Source: Dichotomocladium elegans
Lineage: Eukaryota > Mucoromycota > Mucoromycetes > Mucorales > Lichtheimiaceae
Assembly (NCBI GenBank): GCA_025716815.1
Contig: JAIXMN010000018.1
Location: 62,001 to 126,000 of the forward strand
Reading direction: 5' to 3'
DNA length: 64,000 bases
Shown piece after piece: positions 37,011 to 49,623 of the stretch (positions are counted from its first letter, which is position 1; every line of letters starts with the position of its first letter). Made by a program: the position numbers and the translations under genes. The notes below the pieces were generated by a model. It saw nothing but the letters and a program-made list of their open reading frames with translations. It did no database searches and had not been told where the DNA came from.

Positions 37011-39875
37011 AATTGTGGCACCGAGTTTATTAAAAATGAAAACCAGTAATCTCAGACATCTAGACCGCATTCATGTATTGTATATCGCGTAGCAGACCGT
37101 ATGTATCCCGATTATTAAGTAGGGCATGTTGACAAATTCAATGGACGTTTGAAGCGTGCTGTTGTGGACGTAATCATAACAATCCGGCTCGGTTGAAGTT
37201 GGGATGAACCCCACTCCACTAACATTATCCCATAGATTATAAACATATAAGGTGGCCAGGCGAGCGCCCTGATACGTTTTGCCCGTAACACGATCTACAT
37301 GTCAAAACCGTGCGCATCAGAATAATGCCAATGTATCTCTCTCTCTAACGATTTATTTCTTGCTTTGTTGTTGTTTTCAGCTGATAGCAAAACATTACTT
37401 CAGTCTTCTCAAGAACACGGGATGAGATGGGATGAACATGAATATAGAAATGCCCATTCATAAAGCAGACTTAGCTCTAAATATGCCTATCTTTCATAAT
37501 ATAGTACAAGAGCCAAATGTTCTATAGAGCCAACGCATACGCACGGTACAGATCAAACTGGGTACAAAGATACAAGGTACACAAATAAGGGGTTCAATAC
37601 TCAGTTCACGATGCAGAGCAAGGACTACCGTACTGTACATTTCTATCTCTGCTATATGTGGATAGCTGTAATAGTACGTACTGTAGATTAGCACAAAGTA
37701 TCAGCTTGCAAAGTTGTTTTCCGTTTTCCTCGTTCGATATTTTTCTCCTGTGGTAGATCCATCTATTTAAAGAAATCGTCATTCAGTACCTACAGGAGTA
37801 GAGATATATGTCAGTTTTTATAAAACTGAAGAAAATGACCTCGGCAGCCTACATATTCCACGTTTACATCCTCAAAACGGAAATGATCTGTGCAAGGATG
37901 TCATTAATTACATTGTTGAACGTCTAATACGTATTACATATCATAATAGATGGTATCTGCTGCAGCATCGTCATTAATTCTCTATTCCACCTTGATTTCT
38001 GTTACGGAGGCTATTCTCCTCTTTTATCTAAAGCTAATAATCCGCGACCTGCAGAGTCATACCGGGTAAAGCCATAAAGGAATACAGCTTCCTATTTTTC
38101 AGATTGACCCATCCGATTCATACCCAAAGATCACGGAACCGTGTATCAAATGTTACAGGGATCCTTGGTGCGAGGAGGAGGGGAATGCGATTTGGTTGCT
38201 CTTGACGAACATATGTCGTTACTTCATTGTGTCGCGGCTGTCGGCTTTCCCATATCCCCGCCGGGGCTACGGTAATTGGCCCTGCAGACGATCGCTTCCG
38301 CCGGCCGCATGCTTAACGCCCTTGCCCATAGACCCCCCTGAGATGGAAACCCAAGTTCCAACTGTACGCGGTAGGGCTTTATCCTCAGCTGAATGACAAG
38401 TCTCACCTAGTTTTATAGACACACATGCTCCTACAGAGACAATAAGGCTAACTATCGCTCTAATAGTAAAGAAGGCGATATATGTTCCACGATCATCTAT
38501 GTAAAGTCTTCAATCTAGGATATCCAGCAATGGCATGATCCGCATATTCGAGGATCAGGCTCGAGACAAAGAGAGGAACACTTATGTACTATGACCGCTG
38601 AGTAAGGTACAATGCCGGAGTGGCGATGCCTTGGGGCATATTACCTTTGATAAATTTGTATGGATTTGATATAGAGTCTCTCAATCATTTGCCCTGAATA
38701 ATGAATAAATGATGGATCTTTACAGCTGCTGGAGTCCAACTTGCGCAACTGAACAGTCATTTTGGTGTTGAGCGTCTATATGACAACATTGGTTCCCTAT
38801 TGTCCAGTCTCGAGATAGTGTTCATCCATTGAAACAGCCGATGAGGACGTACACGACTTCTGGGTTCTATAAAAAGATATCGGGAATCCCGCTGGAGGGG
38901 GAACCTTGATGAAGCATGGAGCAGCTCCGGAGTGTGAGGCTCTAAATGACAAACAAAGTGTCCATCCGATATCTTGAACATACGGGCACAACAATGCCAA
39001 AGACTCTTTTCGTTACAGCCACTGAATTATCATCTTTATAACAACAGAGGATCATAGGTAGTAAAGAACTGACTAGTTCCTGTCAAATATACTGTCAAAT
39101 ATACTGGCGTTAAAGTCGTTACATCCGTACATAACCCAGACACTTGCTTCGTTTGTCACCGAACACATCCCTTCTACGTCGAACTCGAAAGCTAAAATCT
39201 TATGGCTAACCCATGAAAATAATAGCTTTTTTCCCCTTCCCCGCCTTATCCCCTGTCGTTGCCAAATACAGATACGAAACCATATCAATCAAAGTCGACA
39301 AGGTGTTTGCCATAAGCGGAGTTAGGGCCATCGCGAAGCTCACTACCATTTTTTTCGCTGCTGTGTTACGATATCGTTCACAGAGCAATTCCCCCCACTT
39401 GATGATCTGGCAAACAAATCAGGCGGTGTCTGAGATCATTTCAGCGGGAATCCAGACCTAGCACAAAGCGACCTCAAGGCGAACAGTCGCCGGTCCTAGG
39501 TGTAGTAGACCCCACAAAACGCGTGTGTATTGATGTGACGAATATTCCAGAAGTCTTCACGTGTCGCCTGTCCCTTGTATATACTGTGAAATGCTACATG
39601 CACAAGTAAGACGGAAGGCCGGATGCCGCGCTTCTCGCTTTCGCGCTCGGGCAGGTGCACGCTAGGAGGTGTGTTGGAGGCGGTGGAAGAGAAGCCATGC
39701 TTATGCTCCCAACAAGCGTTCAATAGAAAAAAAAAATATAGAGCAAGGAGCTGGTCTTGAAAATCAAGAGCGGGGTTCTATCCGCACTACGTCAACCTTT
39801 TCAGCAACCGCGCCCAGTTTCTTTGACAACCGAGGAGCTCTCTCTACATCATCCCAGAGTCGAATTCAATAACCA
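37011..39875. other. 2.9-kb gene-poor region upstream of 14-3-3
   Basis: No confident gene. Several minus-strand frames (37065-37297, 38757-39000, 39213-39412, 39496-39770) look partly protein-like, some with hydrophobic segments, but no family, start codon or consistent exon chain could be established. They may be remnants of mobile elements or chance. A perfect tandem pair of the 12-mer TGTCAAATATAC lies at 39081-39104. The last few hundred bases hold the 14-3-3 promoter. Confidence 0.4.
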
Positions 39876-41290
39876 ATGTCTTCCGTAAGTCACTAGTCTT
39901 ACATTCTTTAAAATAGCAGCATATTTGCAGCATCTTGTGCGGTGCGATCGGTCTCCACTCGCCTTTGCTCTAGAGAAGTTAGGGTATGCGTCGCCGATTA
40001 ATTCGGATGTGCTCCCTAGCAGTTCATGGGCAACCTGGTTTAATTACCTCTTTGACAAACGTCATGCCCCATGAGACTTGATTTGCCTGCTTTTTTGCTC
40101 AACTGGCTGAACCATCTTTATCATCTGAAGTCGGATGTGCATCATCCTTGCCTTCTCTCACAACCGTGGATGGCGACAATGGCTGACTATTATGTTTTTT
40201 TTTCCGCTTTGCCTCTGTCACAATAGGAGCGAGAGAACAATGTTTACATGGCCAAGTTGGCCGAGCAGGCTGAGCGCTATGATGGCAAGTAGATTCGAAA
40301 AACGCGTATAAAAACTCCTTATTTCCTTCCCTTCTTTTTGGCGACAGCGTCCTCTCGACAAAGAAATGAATGCTAAACTTTGCCTTAATAGAAATGGTTC
40401 AATACACCAAGGATGTCGCCAAGGTTAGTTAACCATGAGGAAAAACGCCACAGAAACATGGCCTCTAACACGTATTGTGTTGTAGATGGGTGTCGACTTG
40501 ACAGTCGAAGAGCGCAACCTCCTTTCTGTTGCTTACAAGAATGTAATTGGTGCCCGCCGCGCATCGTGGAGAATTGTTTCCTCGATTGAGCAAAAGGAGG
40601 AGAGCAAGGGCAACAGCGCTCAGGTTGAGAAGATTAAGGCCTACCGTCAAAAGATCGAAGCCGAGCTCCAGGATGTCTGCTCCGATATTTTGAACGTCCT
40701 CAAGGAAAACTTGATCCCTAATGCCCAGGGTGGTGAATCCAAGGTGTTTTATTACAAGATGTAAGTGTTTTCTTCTTTATTTCTTCTCTCCATAGTATAA
40801 GATTGCAGATCCTCATAAAAAATCCTCATAGGATGGGTGATTACCACCGTTATCTTGCCGAGTTTCTCACTGGTGAGGCCCGCAGGGAGTCCGCTACTCA
40901 GGCACATGAGGCCTACAAGACTGCCACCGAGGTTGCCCAGACTGAGCTTGCTCCTACCCACCCCATCCGCTTGGGTCTTGCTTTGAACTTCTCGGTGTTC
41001 TACTATGAAATTCTCAACTCACCTGACCGCGCCTGCCACTTGGCCAAGCAGGCCTTCGATGATGCTATTGCAGAATTGGATACCCTCTCGGAAGAGTCTT
41101 ACAAGGACTCCACTTTGATCATGCAGCTTCTGAGAGACAACTTGACCCTGTGGACCTCAGACCTTCAGGAAGGTAGATGACGCGTTATTGAGAGGGGAAA
41201 ATGGTCGAATTGTGGTTGCTGAATCCCACTCTTGTAGATGCCGACAAGGGCGATGAGGGCAAGACCGACGCTGCTGAGGAGTCAAAGTAG
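39876..41290 (+). CDS. 14-3-3 protein
   Basis: Six exons encode a complete 14-3-3 phosphoserine-binding adaptor, a cytosolic dimer that regulates signalling, carbon metabolism and cell-cycle proteins. After MSS the conserved [22 protein letters not shown] follows; the signature [20 protein letters not shown] is intact, and the second signature appears as [20 protein letters not shown] near the end. The acidic tail is [17 protein letters not shown]. The invariant ERYDEMV is only obtained if the second intron (40285-40391) uses a GC donor (GAT G|GCAAGT). It is the only 14-3-3 copy in the window, equivalent to yeast BMH1/2. The start is fixed by the short first exon ATG TCT TCC with a GTAAGT donor. 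Confidence 0.97.
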
Positions 41291-41491
41291 AAGAGACTTG
41301 ATCTATAGGCGTTTAATGTTTTTATACAATCACACACATTCACTACAATTTTTGCACTTGTTGTTTGATGATCGCATCTTTTTTCCCTTTTGATAATTTT
41401 CCTCTGTTGTGTTACTCGGAATTAGCAGCTCATAGGCGGGCTGCATAGTTGTTAAAACTCGCTTCGTTTTTACCCCCTTCTCATCTACCAA

Positions 41492-44400
41492 ATGAATCCT
41501 GAAGCTCAAATTTTCAATGAAAAGCTTCATGAACAGTACATGGGAACCGCAGCATCTGAACAAACCGAACGACATCCACTATCGAAAATTACAGCCCAGA
41601 ATGCTTCCTACAGCAAAACCGAAGAGGACGAAAAAATGAACGTCATGGCCAATTGTCGATACGTAATGAGCAGCTTTGAGCTCTATGAGACCAAAACTGT
41701 AAGAAATCTTAGGATTTAGAAACCCGGGGTGTATCTCTATCTTTCTCGGTTCCTTCACGCAAGAAGGGTAGAAAGCCGAAGAGTGACATGCCCCATATGA
41801 TATAGTCTTTATATCCTTATTATCGTGAAGCGATATTACTTGATAGGGACCAACCAGTCGAAGCAGCGCTTCCGTGTCCTTCAGATCCACCGGACGAACC
41901 CAAAAGAGCTAGTGGTGATTGAAGATGCCGCGACTTATAGCGAGCTAGAGAAGACTAGGCTTTTAAAGATGATTGAAGATGGCAATCTTCACGTGGGCGG
42001 CCTTCATTTGGTGAAAATGCGGATCTATGGGATTGTCGGCTTTATCCGTTTCACACAAGGATGGTACATGATTTTTATCACCAAGCGGCGCCAGGTCGCG
42101 CTTCTCGGCGGTCATTATGTATACCATATTGATGAAACGCGTCTTGTCCCGATCGGGCCGCAGATCAAGGTGGACAAGAACTCGGATGAGGCGAGGTAGG
42201 TACACGTTGGAGAGCGGCTGTACGGTGTAGATATATACTGTGCACCATTATGCAAGTGAGAGTTGACATATGCACCAATAAATAGATACATTGCGACCTT
42301 TCAAAATGTGGACATGACAAAGAACTTTTATTTTTCATACACTTATGATATCACGAACACACTGCAGGTCAACATGATGGGAGGATCTTCGGATAACCAT
42401 GACAAACCCACCCCGACGACTACTGACTTTAACGACATGTTTATCTGGAACCATTACTTGTTAAAGTCAGGGTTTGCTAACCTTAATAGTCGATCAGGGT
42501 GGATATTGCCCTTGATCTACGGTTTTGTTGATCAGGCCAGTACGTACAACAAAGCAACATTGTCCTTGGTCATTCTTTTCTTAGAGCACCTTCCTGTAGA
42601 AATATCTGTCTTTGGGCGAAATATCATTATAACGTTAATAGCACGTCGATCACGACATTTTGCAGGCGCTCGTTTTCTTAAACGCGGCGTGAATGATATG
42701 GTAAGAAAGAAACTAGTGATTCTCAATGCAATATGGTTTTTATAATTATGAGTAGGGTTATGTGGCAAACGATGTGGAGACCGAACAGATTGTGGCGGAA
42801 ATGACGACCACATCTTTTCATTCAACGGACAAACTCTTTGGTAATCCAAAATATTCGGCGTACGTTCAACATCGCGGTTCGATACCCCTCATCTGGACTC
42901 AAGACCCGACCAATATGACACCCAAGCCAAAAATTGAACGTAAGTAGGCTGATGTGGTAGCGCGTTATCCAAATCATCTCACGTATCCGCGGGTCTAATG
43001 TTCAGTGAACGTCGTTGATCCATTTTATACGGCGGCTGCACTGCATTTTGAAAACCTGTTCCATAGATATGGAACGCCCTGCATAGTGTTAAACTTGATA
43101 AAGGTAAATATATAGATGGCTCTGGGACACCCACCTCATGATGTGCACCTCATCGCTGTTTCAATCTTTTTTGCATAGCAAAAAGAATCACACAAACGAG
43201 AGTCAATTTTGGGAACAGAGTTTGAGCAGGCGATCCAGTACTTGAATCAATTCCTTCCAGAGGACAAGCGGATAAAATATATCGCATGGGACATGTCAAG
43301 AGCATCAAAAAGGCAAGGAAAGAACCTACGGTATTTAGGGCAGTTTATAATGACGCCGAAGCAGTGCAGATCAGGACGTCATTGCGACTCTTGAGGCCAT
43401 TGCCCAGGAAACTATCGATACCACGGGCTTTTACCATAGCGGACCTGAACCTTATATCAATGCAATGCGACGGCAGAATGGGTATTCTTCTTTCTTTTGT
43501 GAGTTCTTATCGGGGTCTATTAAACCCATATACATATATACATACAGAGCGGATCACGTTCGGCGCGAGCGATCGTTGCAGCACGGTGTGCTACGTACCA
43601 ACTGCATTGATTGCCTGGATCGAACAAACGCTGCCCAGTTCCTAATGGGCAAATGCGCGCTCGGTCATCAACTGTATGCGTTGGGCGTGATTGCATCCCC
43701 AAAAATAGACTTTGACTCGGATGTTGTCAACATCTTCACTGAAATGTATCATGACCACGGCGATACCATCGCTTTACAGTACGGTGGATCGCATCTGGTA
43801 AACACGATGGAGACGTACCGCAAAATCAACCAGTGGACAAGCCATCCGAGAGATATGATCGAAACCATCAGGCGATTCTATGCTAATGCCTTTTCCGGTA
43901 TGTGGTCTCGTTTAAAAGAGAGATATCATTCATGGTTCTGTATTGATTGGTGCTGAGATCCTCTAGACGCCGATAAACAAGATGCAATAAATTTATTTCT
44001 GGGCAATTTTGTCTCAGAGGACGGGCAACCGATGCTATGGGAGTTGAATTCAGACTATCATCTTCACAACCAAGATCCCCGTATACAACCTTTCAGACGA
44101 GAGTAGGTCTAAGGATGACCATGTGATAATCGGATAACACAAAAACATGTCCTTTAGTTATCGGCGGTGGTACACCACCGAAGCTCTTTTACCGAAGTTC
44201 CAAGACATTGACTCATCCATTTTTCACATTCCACGTCAACTCCGGGAACCTGGGTCGGAACCGGACGAGAGCGATCCTTACCGAGGATATTGGGTTGAAT
44301 ACTATGACCCGTCGCATCTTACTTCTCTCGATGACCTGTTCGTCACCAACATGAACGGCACACACAAATACAGAACTACTAATCCATCACTACCTGCAGG

Positions 44401-45244
44401 CGACAGTGACAAAGTGTAAGGCTAAAAGGGCTCCAAGGGATAGTCACCTGCGCGCTTCTTATTTATCGTCTCTCCGGCGGAGTGTGCTAATCTAATGGTG
44501 GATTTATTATAGATTAGATAAAGACATAGCGCACAGCATCAGTCCCTTTACGGTCAGGGCCTTTGCACCAAGTAGGAAACAGCCAAGTGCAGCTGTACCT
44601 CCTGATGAGAAGAAGGGCGCAGAGGAGACGGTAACCATATCTGATAAAGAAGGATGGGTGGTAGAAGAGATGGTGCGACGAAGTCTACATCCTAGCGTTC
44701 GTGATGATGAACAAGAGGAATATACAAGGTGTGTTGTCTATGATCTTGGAAGAGAGGATGGAACAGCGCTCACCCAAAAGTCGCACGTCATAGATACGCA
44801 CAGCAGTTCTGCACTGTTGATCAGCTTGCGACGGTATCGAGTGATCCGTCATCAACTTCATCTCTTGGCGGGGACGGATTGGGTAGCAACAACGCCGCCG
44901 AGACGTTTTCCGAGTACCAGCAGTACTTTGACCGCGTCACATTGGCTGACAATAGTCTTCAGACACATTCAATCGATGAGCAGGTGTATCGTACATATGT
45001 TGACATACCAAGGCGAGTGGCGGCGGTACAGATGAACAAAGAATGGAGCGGTAACGCACGCCGGCGTTACGAAGGTTATGCAGCATACCTTAAGCTCGGA
45101 CGGTATCCTCAACATTCGAGTGCTAGTCAGCAGCACCGCCAGCTGATTGCATCATTGCAGGCGAACGTGCTAGGGGCCACAGCAGCAGCTATTGCGGCGA
45201 TGGTTGGGAATCCGAAGGATGGCACGGGACGACGACAGAAATGA
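41492..45244 (+). CDS. FIG4: FIG4 polyphosphoinositide 5-phosphatase (SAC domain)
   Basis: About 13 exons encode a Fig4-type SAC phosphatase, which dephosphorylates PI(3,5)P2 and is the partner of Fab1/PIKfyve and Vac14 on the vacuole/endosome. The N-terminal [20 protein letters not shown] matches the FIG4 start. The SAC core has [40 protein letters not shown], and the CX5R catalytic loop [14 protein letters not shown] (around 43600-43625) with Cys and Arg intact. The C-terminal half has [13 protein letters not shown] linker and [11 protein letters not shown], as in FIG4 rather than SAC1. The longest frame starts at 41492; ATGs at 41635 or 41668 would give N-termini closer in length to other family members. 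Intron 43313-43364 uses a GC donor. The SAC1 gene starts only 143 bp downstream. Confidence 0.93.
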
Positions 45245-45387
45245 TTGGGCCGGGAAAATGATGTCTATTTTCTGGGTTGGGGGAGGAGAGAGAGAGAGAG
45301 AGAGGGAAAGGCTGAGTGGGGGAGAAAAGAAGAGCATAGAGTGCTTTTTTTCTACCCCGTCTTCGGTCAAACCCAACACATGAACTC

Positions 45388-48022
45388 ATGCTCTTCGAAC
45401 AATTGCGCCTGTAAGATATCGAGACCGGACATGGACTTTATTTTCTGATGCATCTTGGTAATAAATTTGTGGTAATCATGAAAACCATATAGCAATGTTA
45501 CGAAGCAAGCCTATATCTTTACGCCGCTTTTCGAGCCAGCCAAAGGCTGCAGCGGGAGCAATGCACAACCTGCTGAGAGTCTAACGATCTATCGAGAATC
45601 CGGGAGAATGGAGCTTAACGGTACTCTATGCGCTTGGGTCTGCTACGAATGACCTGGAAATGAGGATATGCATATATATATCATAGTGTAGGGCTAAAGC
45701 ATAAACATGTCTGTCTGTGCCACGATTGTAGCACCGGCCATACAGGACGCACCGAAACAGCAAGAGCTTGTTGTCTATGGCATTATGGGCTTTATACAGC
45801 TTCATGCAGGTGCGTGTGCTTGTGGTTAAACATCAGCATAGGAAAGGTGGGAAGGAGATCGCTAGCTATGTCATATTAATAGTTTGTTATTGCAGGGCTA
45901 TACCTCATTGCTATTACGGGACGGGAACGTACTGGAACACTGAAGCACCACGAATTATATCGAGCAACAACATTTCAAATCCTCTCGTTAGCATCCGACT
46001 TGAAGGGTTTGACGAGTGATCAGGTCCAGGACGAGCAGACGTACATCCATCTGTTACAGGACCATTTGCGACAGAATACCTTTTACTTCTCGTATACATA
46101 CGATCTCACGCGGTCTATGCAACGTCAGCGACAGGAGGGATCGGAAGGTCCTTTATGGAAGCAGGTGGGTATGGCAAAGATGCTTCAGAGAGGGGGGGGA
46201 GGTGTAACTCATTGAGAGAAATACATAGGCAGATAATCGATTCTTCTGGAATCGGTACCTCGTGGAGAAGATGACGTGTGCTGATGAGGATGTAAGTTTC
46301 AGCCAACAAAACACCATCTCAGGCGGATAGCGGTTTGGCTTACGGACTTGCTCATTTGTTTCCGTAGCTCAGTGCATTCATTCTACCGGTGATACAAGGA
46401 TGTATGTCTTTTTATCAGGGCGTAACCGGATGGGGAGTCAAGCTCACAATGTTAGTTTTGGATTGTAGTCATCAACATCAGTTCGGTAGTTATCAACAAC
46501 AGACACCTGTCTTTTGGCTTGATCAGTCGCCGTAGTCGAGAACGTGCTGGCACCCGCTACTTTTCGCGCGGCTTAGATACGAATGGACATGCAAGTAATT
46601 TTGTCGAGTCGGAGCAGGTGGTCATATGCGACCATCCCCACACGTCCGGCCAGATCGACCTGTCATTTGTCCAGACACGCGGATCGCTTCCTGCTATCTG
46701 GGGCCAGATTGCCAACACACGCTACACTCCGCAGCTCTGGGCGGATACTGGTCTGGAAAACGACAAAGTATGTATAAAGTGGAAATGGTCATCCCAGGTC
46801 CGCAGTCTATACTGATCGTCACTATTATCAACAAAGGTGCTCAGCGCTTCCAAATCGCATTTCGATGAACAAGTTCGGATCTACGGTCCTCTCGTACTGG
46901 TGAACCTGGTCAACAAGAAAGGATACGAGTATCCAATGGGCCGGCTGTATGAGCACATCATAGAAAAGCTCGCCGATCCTCGCTTGTATTATGCCCACTT
47001 TGATTTCCATCACGAGTGTCGGAACATGCGCTGGAACCGTGTCCAGCTGCTTATTGACAAGCTTGAACCCCAGCTAGTAAAGCAAGGCTACTATTGCCAT
47101 GATCCTCAGGATGCATCGCTAGCTAAACTTCAAACGTCTATTGTGCGCTCCAACTGCATGGACTGCCTCGATCGGACAAATGTTGTGCAAAGTGCCTTGG
47201 CTAAATGGATGCTGAACAGACAACTGCGAGACGTGGGTGTGCTGCAATCCACCGAAGTACTGGAAAATGACGATCAATTTATGGCGGTGTTCAACAGCAG
47301 TATGTACATTGGACGATAATTCAAAGTACATTCCATTACGTTATCTCTGACATTATATATAATCAGCCTGGGCAGACAATGCGGATGTACTAAGTATTGC
47401 GTACTCGGGAACGGGTGCGCTCAAGACGGATTATACCCGGTAAGTGAGCTTCCTTTCGAGGCGTGAGGAGAGTGCCAACCACCCGAAAACCGTATCCAGA
47501 ACAGGAAAACGCACCTATTTGGGTGCCTACAGCGATCTGGTCAATTCACTCATCCGGTATATCAAGAACAACTATATGGACGGATCGAGGCAAGATGGAA
47601 TCGACTTATTCTTGGGAACATATACCGTGGAGGCTGGTCCATACAACACGAGCCCGTTCAAGAAAACCAGCCCCTTATCCGTCCGGCTCATTCCTGCATT
47701 CTTCGTCATGTCGCTCTTTGCTTTTTTCATCATTCTTTTTTGCTCGGATTTGATAGGTATCGAATCCTCCATGACCTATATTATAACGCTCTCCTTTTCA
47801 TTTACGCTGGCTGTATGGTGTTGGCACTATATCCAACTCAACGGGACCCAGTTTGTCGACTGGCCAAGGCTCAAACCAGTTTTCGCACCTCGCCTACCCT
47901 CATCCACCGAGGAAGCTGCGGGGTCATTGCCAACGGCAAGGCTGCCTTTGGGAGAGTACCTGGGAGATCAAATACGATTATCCTCGATGAAGCAGAGCAG
48001 GGTTATGAATTACCCACTTTGA
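45388..48022 (+). CDS. SAC1: SAC1 phosphoinositide phosphatase, ER/Golgi membrane
   Basis: Ten exons encode Sac1, the ER/Golgi PI4P phosphatase. The first exon is only 23 nt (45388-45410); joined by an 82-nt intron it yields MLFEQLRLNVTKQAYIF, matching the Sac1 N-terminus (E-x-L-x-L-x-V/I-T). The SAC core carries [75 protein letters not shown]-like FDFHHECRNMRW, the CX5R loop SNCMDCLDRTNVVQS (around 47150-47180) and GTGALKTDYTRTGKRT. Two C-terminal membrane spans follow (LIPAFFVMSLFAFFIILF and IITLSFSFTLAVWCW) with ...GTQFVDWPRL between them and the tail. Tandem with FIG4 and convergent with DPH6 (82 bp between stops). Confidence 0.95.
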
Positions 48023-48104
48023 AAAAGATAACTTAGATGGTTTCCTTTTCCACCCCCGCCCATCGTCACATTCTTGTTGTAATTATAGGAAAGAAAAGAA
48101 CTAC

Positions 48105-49275
48105 TTAGAGCTCCTTGTCAGCAACAGAGCACCTCTTGAACTTCAAGTATGCGACAGGGGCAAATGCATCATCGGAATGGACAACCGTCTCGGTTTCCTC
48201 GCTAAACAAAACAGAGGGGAGGGGGAAACGAGCAAGTCAGAGTCTTCAGCTTTCCCCCGCTTATAACACCAGAAAAAAAAAAGTACTTACACTACTATCC
48301 GTTTCTTGAAGAGCGGGCAATCGAGAGTAAAGGTCTCATATTCGCCGCCCTCGCCGCAGATATGCGATTGGTATTTCGCATTCTATTCATTCTTAGTTGA
48401 TAGGCGCGATGGGACTGAAATCACACGTTCATACCAGTTCACAGAGGTGAGGATACATCTCGGCAATGGTTTTGCCAAGGTGAGCGGCCTTGAGGCCCAT
48501 GGCCGCTACCTTGATGAGGATCGCATGGACACCGGCATCGGCCATTTCCTTGAGCAACTCCTTTTGGTCTCGCTCCCACAGATAGGCGAGTGATTGAAGA
48601 CCGAGCCGTTCACAACTGGAAAATGGGGGGGTTAACTTTTGAAGGGCGATTGGGAAATGGTCATTCCACTCACACGTGCTCGACACGCACGCGCTGGTAG
48701 TTGGACAGGATGGCACCCACGGAAACACCACCTACGTCCGGGTGTTTTTGCTATAATAATACAGCGGGTTTGTTATATCCCCCCCATTCCAGCTTCGGTA
48801 ACCGGGCGCTCTTCAAATCACTTGCCTTTATTTCCTGGAGGAGCAAAAAGAGATCTTCTGTCTCATCCTTTTCTGTCGCAACATATTGATAGTCTTGATG
48901 TATGGGCGTTCCTTGAATCTCGGCTCGGTATAGAGGAAGGTCCATGCATTCTGCATAATACTGGATGGCATCATGACCAACTGTCTGGTACATATAACTG
49001 TCAAGCTCGTCTTGAGCAAACAATGAGTGTGAGCAGCCCAATGGACCCCGGCAAGCAATACAGCGTACCTTTGCCAGAAGACGTGGGTGGTCTCAAATTA
49101 GCCAGCGCAACGATCTCGTGTCCATGAGCAACACATTGCATCATGTTATAACAGCTATCCTTCCCACCGCTGGTGGCGGAAGAGAGACAAACATTTGCAA
49201 TAATTGGCATTCATAATTTTTTCTTTTTTTTGCTGCAGTGTGCTTTTTTACCTGACAAGTCCTATAACCTTCATT
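48105..49275 (-). CDS. DPH6: Diphthine-ammonia ligase DPH6
   Basis: Seven exons encode Dph6, the ATP-dependent amidase that completes diphthamide on the eEF2 histidine. The first exon gives MKVIGLVSG and the next [24 protein letters not shown], forming the SGGKDSC PP-loop of the N-type ATP pyrophosphatase superfamily. Further family landmarks are [84 protein letters not shown] and [10 protein letters not shown]. The real start lies at 49275, 60 bases upstream of a longer-looking frame that begins within the first intron. Intron 48825-48751 needs a GC donor (AAG|GCAAGT) to keep [12 protein letters not shown] in frame. It is the short form without the RidA-like C-terminal domain found in yeast Dph6. 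Confidence 0.94.
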
Positions 49276-49623
49276 TCTTTCCCTTTTTTTTTGTGTGCGT
49301 GTAAGAAAAGCGAAAAAGATAATAAACTATCTGAGCGCAAAATTTTGGGGGGAGGGGAACAAAAGCACTTGCTTATCAAAAGCTTGTTTTGGACATGGTG
49401 TGTCACCCATTGCCCGTTGGGGGGGATGTGTTGCGCGAACAGGCATCACTCGATTCCCCGTTGTTATGCATAGATAGTTACAGTATTCCTTGATCTTTGA
49501 TGGTTGATTACACCCCTAGTTTTTTTTTTTTTTTTTCTGCAAGTTGGATAACTTGGGACCCAGCTGCAGAAATTTGATTTTGAGCGCGGTTCGAAAGACA
49601 CGTTCTTTCCGAGGAAGAGAGCA
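49276..49623. other. Divergent promoter region, DPH6 and cysteine synthase
   Basis: About 350 bp between two divergent starts with T-runs and a G-run; no gene or specific site recognised. Confidence 0.5.

Noticed and set aside
39073..39412. Minus-strand frames with a TNE...C pattern loosely like the zinc-ribbon part of TnpB/Fanzor proteins, and a hydrophobic frame
   Set aside because: The resemblance is a few residues, the second cysteine pair and RuvC motifs are absent, and frames do not chain; not enough to call a Fanzor relic.
36143..39770. A single large minus-strand membrane-protein gene built from several open stretches
   Set aside because: Open stretches of 40-75 codons are expected by chance in this much DNA, the pieces match no family, no start was found, and a transposase fragment lies on the opposite strand in the same interval.
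49001..49210. Start of DPH6 at an ATG giving [19 protein letters not shown]
   Set aside because: This frame begins inside an intron; splicing from 49275 yields the family start MKVIGLVSGGKDSC.
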